This document shows, piece by piece, positions 6,248-10,614 of a DNA stretch of 10,614 nt. Position 1 is the first letter of the stretch. The number at the start of each line of letters is the position of its first letter. The stretch covers positions 1-10,614 of the forward strand of contig JAWLHS010000067.1 in the NCBI GenBank assembly GCA_041690235.1, read 5' to 3'. The notes beneath the pieces were generated by a model. The model did no database searches and had not been told where the DNA came from. It saw nothing but the letters and a program-made list of their open reading frames with translations. The translations under genes and the position numbers were made by a program. The stretch comes from SLSG01 sp041690235. Its GTDB lineage: Bacteria; Bacteroidota; Bacteroidia; Bacteroidales; UBA7960.

Positions 6248-8851
6248 TTAAAAACGCAGGCGGAAGTTCATACTCCATGTCCGGCCGAACCCAAAAAACA
6301 CAGTGGCCGTATCATAGTCGAATGTAGCGCCGTCAGTGGCATCCGCAATATACTCCGTATCAAACAGGTTGTTCACATTCGCAAAAATGGATGCATTCAT
6401 ATCCATGATGCGGAAGTTATACCTGACGCTCAGGTCGGCCACCTGGTAAGCAGGCATTTGCCAGGCCTGGATCCCTCTTTCTTCCAGAACCGTCCTGTTC
6501 TCTACATTGAAATCTGCATACAAGCGGTCAAAATGGGTGAAGTCAAACCCAAGATTGAGTCGGGGAAATACCTCGTAGTCAAGACTGATGCCTGCGGTGG
6601 TCTGGGCAGAATTGCCTACCATCAGGTCCCCGGCATACACTTCGTAAGTGCCAAGATATTCCTGGTTTTCATCATAAATATCAGCAATCACGTCATTGGT
6701 CCAAACCCAATCCCCGATGGAAAACATCCCCTTCAGGCTTATTTTCGGCAAGGGATTTGAAATGAAGTCGATCTCGACACCCTGGTGCAGCGCATTCAGG
6801 CCGGTCAGGTTTGCCATAACCGGGCCAATGCTTCTTGTGAGGGCCTTATCGAGCCAGCTTGTCCGGTAAACCGACAGGTTGCCGGAAAGAAACCGGCTAC
6901 GGAATCCGTAACCCAACTCGCCCGACAAAACCCGTTCGTGTTTTACACCTGTGTTGACCTCATTGGTAAAGCCGATAAAGGCGTACCTGAAGAAGGGGGC
7001 CCTGGTAAAATAACCCCCATTGACGAACACATGATGTTGTTCTGATATGTTGTAATTGGCACCCCCTTTGATGCTGTAGGCGTTGAAGTCGATCCAGTCG
7101 GAAACGTTGTTTTGAAGGTCGTCGTGGAGTTCGGCATTGGTCCGGTAAATAAAATAATCCGTACGCCTGTAGCCGGTGTGCGATAGGGTGGCAGAAAGGA
7201 AGGCTGAGTAATCGTCCGTGACGTATTCTGCCTGGGTGAATAACCCGGCCCATCTGACTTCACCCAGGTCGTGATAGGTGATTTTATCGCCTTTGTGAAG
7301 CAGGGTATTGGCTGCACGGTTAATGTTGCGTGAGCTGCCGTTGGCGGTCACATCCAGGTAATACTCTCCTCCAAGCAAATCCTCAACTTCCTGGAAATGG
7401 TATCCCCTGTAATACCGCAAATCAAGTCCGCCGGTGATCTCCAGGTTGTTGATGTCCCTGCTTAGGGTGGAAAGCAGCCCGTACCAGTCATGTTGGTTTA
7501 CCGCGTTGGCGACAATGGCTGAAGCGCCAATCTCCGAGCGGGCATTCTCATCCATCACGGAATCAAAGTCCAGGTAGCCATTTGGAGTCAGTTTTGTCAT
7601 TTCATAAGGCAATCCAGTGGTTGAGTTATAACGGAGCCAGTTTGAGTTTTCACCGGCGATCCGACGACCTCCGCCCGAGGAAACAGAGACATAGGCCGAA
7701 GTCGACAAAGTGGTTTCCGGGTCGATGGACCAGTAATGGCTCAGGGAAATCTGTGGCTTGTGGTAAAAATTGTATGAAGCCGTATAGAGCTGACCGTTTT
7801 TGTAGCCCATGGCGGGGTTGTACCTCCTGCCGTCCCGGTGCTCTCTGTAAGTCTGGATCAACTGGCGCGGATACCGCTGATTGTGTGTCTGTGGTGCGCC
7901 GAAAGCAGTCAGGGATAATGTGTGGTTGCTGGAAACCTGGTTGGAAATATTCAGGAAATAGGACCAGCCTTCATAGTCCAGGCCCTCAATATACCTGGTG
8001 CCGGTGGTCCGGCTACCCGAGAAAGTGGTGGCCCAGCCATTGTCCATCAACCCGGTCGACAAGGTGAGGGATTGTTTGCTATAGCCGTCGCTCCCGATTG
8101 CGGTGGAAAAAGAGCCCCGCCTCTGTGCATCGGTTGACCGGGTGATGATGTTGATGGTCCCGCCCACCGAACTGATGGCCAGGCGGCTTGCTCCCAATCC
8201 GCGCTGAACCTGCATGGTGCTGGTCACATCCGACAGTCCGGCCCAGTTGGACCAGTAGACCCGGCCATTCTCCATATCATTGACCGGTACGCCATTGATC
8301 AGGACCCCGATATTATTCGAGTCAAATCCCCTCAGGTTGATCCTGGAGTCACCGTATCCGCCTCCGTCTTTGGTGGCATACACACTGGGCGTCAGCTTGA
8401 GAATTTCAGGGAATTCCTGTGTGCCCAGCCGCTCCGTGATGATTTCTGCTGAAATATTCGAAACGGCCACCGGTGTCTGCCGGTCCCTTGCATAGGAAGA
8501 AACCACCATGACCTCCTGCAGTCCGATGGTCTGACTGGACAGTTCTATGGTTCCAAGATCCTGGTCACGCGGCACCTGGATGGTGATTTTTTTCTCATCA
8601 AAACCCAGGTAGGAAACGGTGAGTTCGTAAGTTCCGGGATCCAGATCCAGGCTGAAAGTCCCGTTTAGGGTCGTTGTTGTTCCGAAGGATCGTCCGGATT
8701 GTTCATGAACGGCCTGCACAAGGGCAGACGGGAGGGTTTCCCCTCCCGTGTCTGTTACCCTGCCTCTGACCGAAGCGGCTGAAACCTCCGCCACGGTCAG
8801 CAAAAACAATCCGACGAAAAAGATCGATCTAAATAATGTTTTATGGGTCAT
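6248..8851 (-). CDS. TonB-dependent outer-membrane receptor with carboxypeptidase-regulatory-like N-domain
   Basis: 867 residues. A signal peptide ends near VSA (23-25). Residues 27-105 form a CarboxypepD_reg-like beta-sandwich (VRGRVTDTGGETLPSA, GTYELTVSYLGF). A TonB-box-like strand EVMVVSSYARDRQTP lies at 113-127. The plug spans about 125-238, with GVLINGVPVNDMENG (182-196), YWSNWAGL and VGGTINIITR. The remainder is an aromatic-rich beta barrel ending in SMNFRLRF, with the terminal Phe typical of barrels recognised by BAM. It imports a ligand across the outer membrane using TonB energy. It is shorter than the SusC type (about 1000 residues) and has no SusD neighbour, so a starch/glycan role is not indicated; metal chelate, cofactor or peptide are alternatives but unproven. 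AGGA lies 5 nt before the ATG, a clear Shine-Dalgarno. It starts 19 nt after the T9SS protein gene and 23 nt before the lipoprotein gene. Confidence 0.95.
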   Translation of the reverse strand: MTHKTLFRSIFFVGLFLLTVAEVSAASVRGRVTDTGGETLPSALVQAVHEQSGRSFGTTTTLNGTFSLDLDPGTYELTVSYLGFDEKKITIQVPRDQDLGTIELSSQTIGLQEVMVVSSYARDRQTPVAVSNISAEIITERLGTQEFPEILKLTPSVYATKDGGGYGDSRINLRGFDSNNIGVLINGVPVNDMENGRVYWSNWAGLSDVTSTMQVQRGLGASRLAISSVGGTINIITRSTDAQRRGSFSTAIGSDGYSKQSLTLSTGLMDNGWATTFSGSRTTGTRYIEGLDYEGWSYFLNISNQVSSNHTLSLTAFGAPQTHNQRYPRQLIQTYREHRDGRRYNPAMGYKNGQLYTASYNFYHKPQISLSHYWSIDPETTLSTSAYVSVSSGGGRRIAGENSNWLRYNSTTGLPYEMTKLTPNGYLDFDSVMDENARSEIGASAIVANAVNQHDWYGLLSTLSRDINNLEITGGLDLRYYRGYHFQEVEDLLGGEYYLDVTANGSSRNINRAANTLLHKGDKITYHDLGEVRWAGLFTQAEYVTDDYSAFLSATLSHTGYRRTDYFIYRTNAELHDDLQNNVSDWIDFNAYSIKGGANYNISEQHHVFVNGGYFTRAPFFRYAFIGFTNEVNTGVKHERVLSGELGYGFRSRFLSGNLSVYRTSWLDKALTRSIGPVMANLTGLNALHQGVEIDFISNPLPKISLKGMFSIGDWVWTNDVIADIYDENQEYLGTYEVYAGDLMVGNSAQTTAGISLDYEVFPRLNLGFDFTHFDRLYADFNVENRTVLEERGIQAWQMPAYQVADLSVRYNFRIMDMNASIFANVNNLFDTEYIADATDGATFDYDTATVFFGFGRTWSMNFRLRF

Positions 8852-8870
8852 CTTTTTCCTGTTTTAAAGT

Positions 8871-10614
8871 CTACCTGCTGATCTGAAGACGTTGGTTCAT
8901 CACTTTTTGTCCGGAGACAACCTGAATAATGTATAATCCGTTTTTCAATCCGCCGGTCTCCAGTCTTACCTGATTATGAGCTGCATCCATACTGATCATT
9001 AACCTGCCGCCCAAATCAAAAACGCGCACCTGATTGATGACCTCATCACTCTGAATGGTGAAATAATGCTGTGCAGGGTTCGGGTACAGCAGCACCTCAG
9101 GCAGCTCGGCCACGGGGATGGCAGTGGCATCGGGATCCTTGATGTCATCCAGCGACCTGGGGAAAATCTGCATAGCATCATTGAACTGGGAGACAATGGC
9201 AATCATGTCCTTGGGCGTGGTCGGAATGGGGGTCCCGAAATAATCCAGGCCGGCATTCACGTTGGGTGTGCGGAGCGTGCTTTCCCCGCTGTCATCAAAG
9301 ATGGTGTAGCTTGTGCTGGATGCAAAGGTGGTCTGTCCTTCCGGGATCACAACGCTCACTCCTCTGACGATGACCAGCATGGCCTGGTGCTCGGGATTCA
9401 GATCGGCCAGTGTAAGCTCAAGGGGCTCGACCTCATTGCCCTGGCTGACAGCCGGACCGGGATCCTCAGTGGGGACCATCTGCAACAATTGGGCATAAAA
9501 CCCAAGGGTACCAGTCAGCCCTTCGACGGCATCGTATTCCTCATAAGTCGTTGTGATGATTCCGGGGGAATCGTCGATCAGGATGGCGCCCGTGTCGTCC
9601 TGAAAATACTTTTGGTTGCGGTTTCCGTTCTGGTGGGTCAAAACAACGGAACCAGTGATCCGAAATACCGTTCCATCCGTGGTCCCCAGTTCGCGCAGGG
9701 CGGCAATGTTGGGAACTTCAATGACGTCAGGGGCTTGTTCAATTTTTACATTGTCGATCCACCATTCATGCCCGTCTTCTCCCTGGTAAACAAAAGCCAG
9801 ATAAACCACCTTGCCGGCATAGTCGGCCAGGTTCAGCATCTTTTCCGAATAGGTTCCCACGGCATCATCCGATTCATAGATTTCAACAAAATGTTCGTTG
9901 AGCGGATTGCCGCTGCCGGCAGAAATCCATACCCCGCTGTATCCGTAATCTCCCATGGCGGCATTGCGCTGGAAAAAACTCAGGAGCATGGTCTCGTCTT
10001 CGGGAAGCAGGATCTGGGGCGTCACCAGCCAGCTGTTGGCCTCTTCCCCCGGGGATGTAAATGCATGGTAGGCCGCTGCATCGCCTGCATAGGCTGTAGA
10101 ATGGGTTTCCCAGGATCCGGCATCACCCGCCTGGTAATGCATCCATCCTTCCGGCGGGAAGTCATCCTCAAAGCCTTCCATCCAGGGAAATACGTCCACC
10201 AGGAAGGGATCAACGGCAATCAGCATTACGGCAATCTCAATATCATCTGATGCAATGACAACCTGGCCAGTAAAGGAATGGTATCCTTCCAGCGAAACCG
10301 TGTATTGATAGGTCCCCGGCAAGAGCTCTTCGATCAGGTACTGACCGGCGGCATAGTCTTCTCCGGCCACGGTGATCACAGCCCCTTCGAGGGCTTCTCC
10401 ATCCTCATCGGTAACAATGAAAGTCAGCGCAAACCGGGGTTCCTCCCCAACGGCTTCAAAGTCAGCCACCGAGCGGGCGGTAATCTGAATGGTTTCCCTG
10501 TATTGACGGACGATTGCCGTCAGGTTCTGGGCCACCGTGGGGACTGCTGTGCCGATATAATCCGCCTGATAGAACTCTGTGCGGAACACCCCGCTGCCCG
10601 AAGGGTCTTGGACG
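8871..10614 (-). CDS. Large secreted multidomain protein with T9SS sorting tail, 5' end outside window
   Basis: 580 codons are visible and the frame stays open to the right edge, so the true start and signal peptide lie outside; a GTG at 10589 is internal. Order by fragment residue: 1-50, end of a DUF5689-like module (TEFYQADYIGT, ITARS); 58-133, a carboxypeptidase-regulatory-like fold (GAVITVAGEDYAAGQYLIEE, PGTYQYTVSLEGY); 142-292, a choice-of-anchor J / cleaved-adhesin jelly roll (EGFEDDFPPEGW, NSWLVTPQI, HEWWIDNVKI); 294-492, a second DUF5689-like module (GTVFRITGSVV, YFQDDTGAILIDDSPGIIT, QIFPRSLDDI); 505-580, a type A T9SS sorting domain (LLYPNPA, VRVFDLGGRL, GLYIIQV). It should cross the outer membrane by T9SS and be released or anchored at the surface. 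No catalytic motif is visible, so a binding or adhesive role is inferred. It is probably the first visible gene of an operon with the receptor 19 nt downstream. Confidence 0.92.
   Translation of the reverse strand, partial: VQDPSGSGVFRTEFYQADYIGTAVPTVAQNLTAIVRQYRETIQITARSVADFEAVGEEPRFALTFIVTDEDGEALEGAVITVAGEDYAAGQYLIEELLPGTYQYTVSLEGYHSFTGQVVIASDDIEIAVMLIAVDPFLVDVFPWMEGFEDDFPPEGWMHYQAGDAGSWETHSTAYAGDAAAYHAFTSPGEEANSWLVTPQILLPEDETMLLSFFQRNAAMGDYGYSGVWISAGSGNPLNEHFVEIYESDDAVGTYSEKMLNLADYAGKVVYLAFVYQGEDGHEWWIDNVKIEQAPDVIEVPNIAALRELGTTDGTVFRITGSVVLTHQNGNRNQKYFQDDTGAILIDDSPGIITTTYEEYDAVEGLTGTLGFYAQLLQMVPTEDPGPAVSQGNEVEPLELTLADLNPEHQAMLVIVRGVSVVIPEGQTTFASSTSYTIFDDSGESTLRTPNVNAGLDYFGTPIPTTPKDMIAIVSQFNDAMQIFPRSLDDIKDPDATAIPVAELPEVLLYPNPAQHYFTIQSDEVINQVRVFDLGGRLMISMDAAHNQVRLETGGLKNGLYIIQVVSGQKVMNQRLQISR
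9138..9734 (-). repeat. Second DUF5689-like module, duplicated in the same protein
   Basis: The C-terminal part of this module (9138-9299: DDSGES, LRTPNVNAGLDYFGTPIP, IAIVSQF, QIFPRS) aligns with the fragment at the window edge (10464-10614: DPSGSG, FRTEFYQADYIGTAVP, TAIVRQY, QITARS). The protein therefore holds at least two copies flanking the adhesin domain. The Pfam name is from memory of the family pattern and should be treated as tentative. Confidence 0.65.

Noticed and set aside
7582..8067. 161-codon plus-strand open frame
   Set aside because: It is antisense to the barrel of the TonB-dependent receptor; the product looks like low-information sequence rich in Arg, Ser, Trp and Cys.
4896..8851. 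SusC/SusD polysaccharide utilisation pair
   Set aside because: The receptor is about 150 residues shorter than typical SusC, the lipoprotein has no recognisable SusD features, and no glycoside hydrolase sits in the operon.
9066..10250. 394-codon open frame on the plus strand
   Set aside because: It lies wholly opposite the T9SS-tailed protein, whose domains are recognisable along the same stretch. The predicted plus-strand product has no recognisable domain and is an antisense shadow.

Overview
The window looks like a piece of a Bacteroidota chromosome, probably a Bacteroidales-like environmental lineage. The evidence is a TonB-dependent receptor with an N-terminal carboxypeptidase-regulatory-like domain, a secreted protein ending in a type IX secretion (T9SS) type A sorting domain, a lipoprotein downstream of the receptor, and promoter boxes of the Bacteroidota type (TAnnTTTG) with mostly weak Shine-Dalgarno signals. 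I recognise no insertion sequence, tRNA, rRNA or CRISPR array. Seven genes are visible, all on the minus strand, so transcription runs from high to low coordinates.

Right block (10614 to 4896): three closely spaced genes form a likely operon. The first is a large secreted multidomain protein, cut by the window edge at its 5' end, with a DUF5689-like tail, a carboxypeptidase-regulatory-like fold, a choice-of-anchor J / cleaved-adhesin jelly roll, a second DUF5689-like module and a T9SS sorting tail. After 19 nt comes an 867-residue TonB-dependent outer-membrane receptor that is not of the SusC type. After a further 23 nt comes a 442-residue lipoprotein with three internal repeats of a motif I cannot assign. 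A strong hairpin with a T-run closes the unit. Together they look like an outer-membrane uptake or surface-binding system of unknown substrate, with the lipoprotein where a SusD partner would sit in a glycan system.

Left block (about 4806 to 1): a predicted promoter precedes gcvT (glycine cleavage T-protein). Two nucleotides after it comes a comB-like 2-phosphosulfolactate phosphatase, then after 79 nt an exported zinc-dependent phospholipase C / S1-P1-nuclease-like protein, and after 66 nt a glycogen-debranching-type enzyme that runs off the left edge. The last gene is a continuous open frame from 1766 to the window edge, with a convincing start at 1697. These four are housekeeping or central-metabolism genes plus one exported hydrolase, with no obvious single pathway.

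There is no gene-free stretch over 300 nt. The longest non-coding interval is 4731-4895 and holds one terminator and one promoter. The most interesting parts are the receptor/adhesin/repeat-lipoprotein operon and the comB homologue tightly coupled to gcvT in a lineage not known to make coenzyme M.
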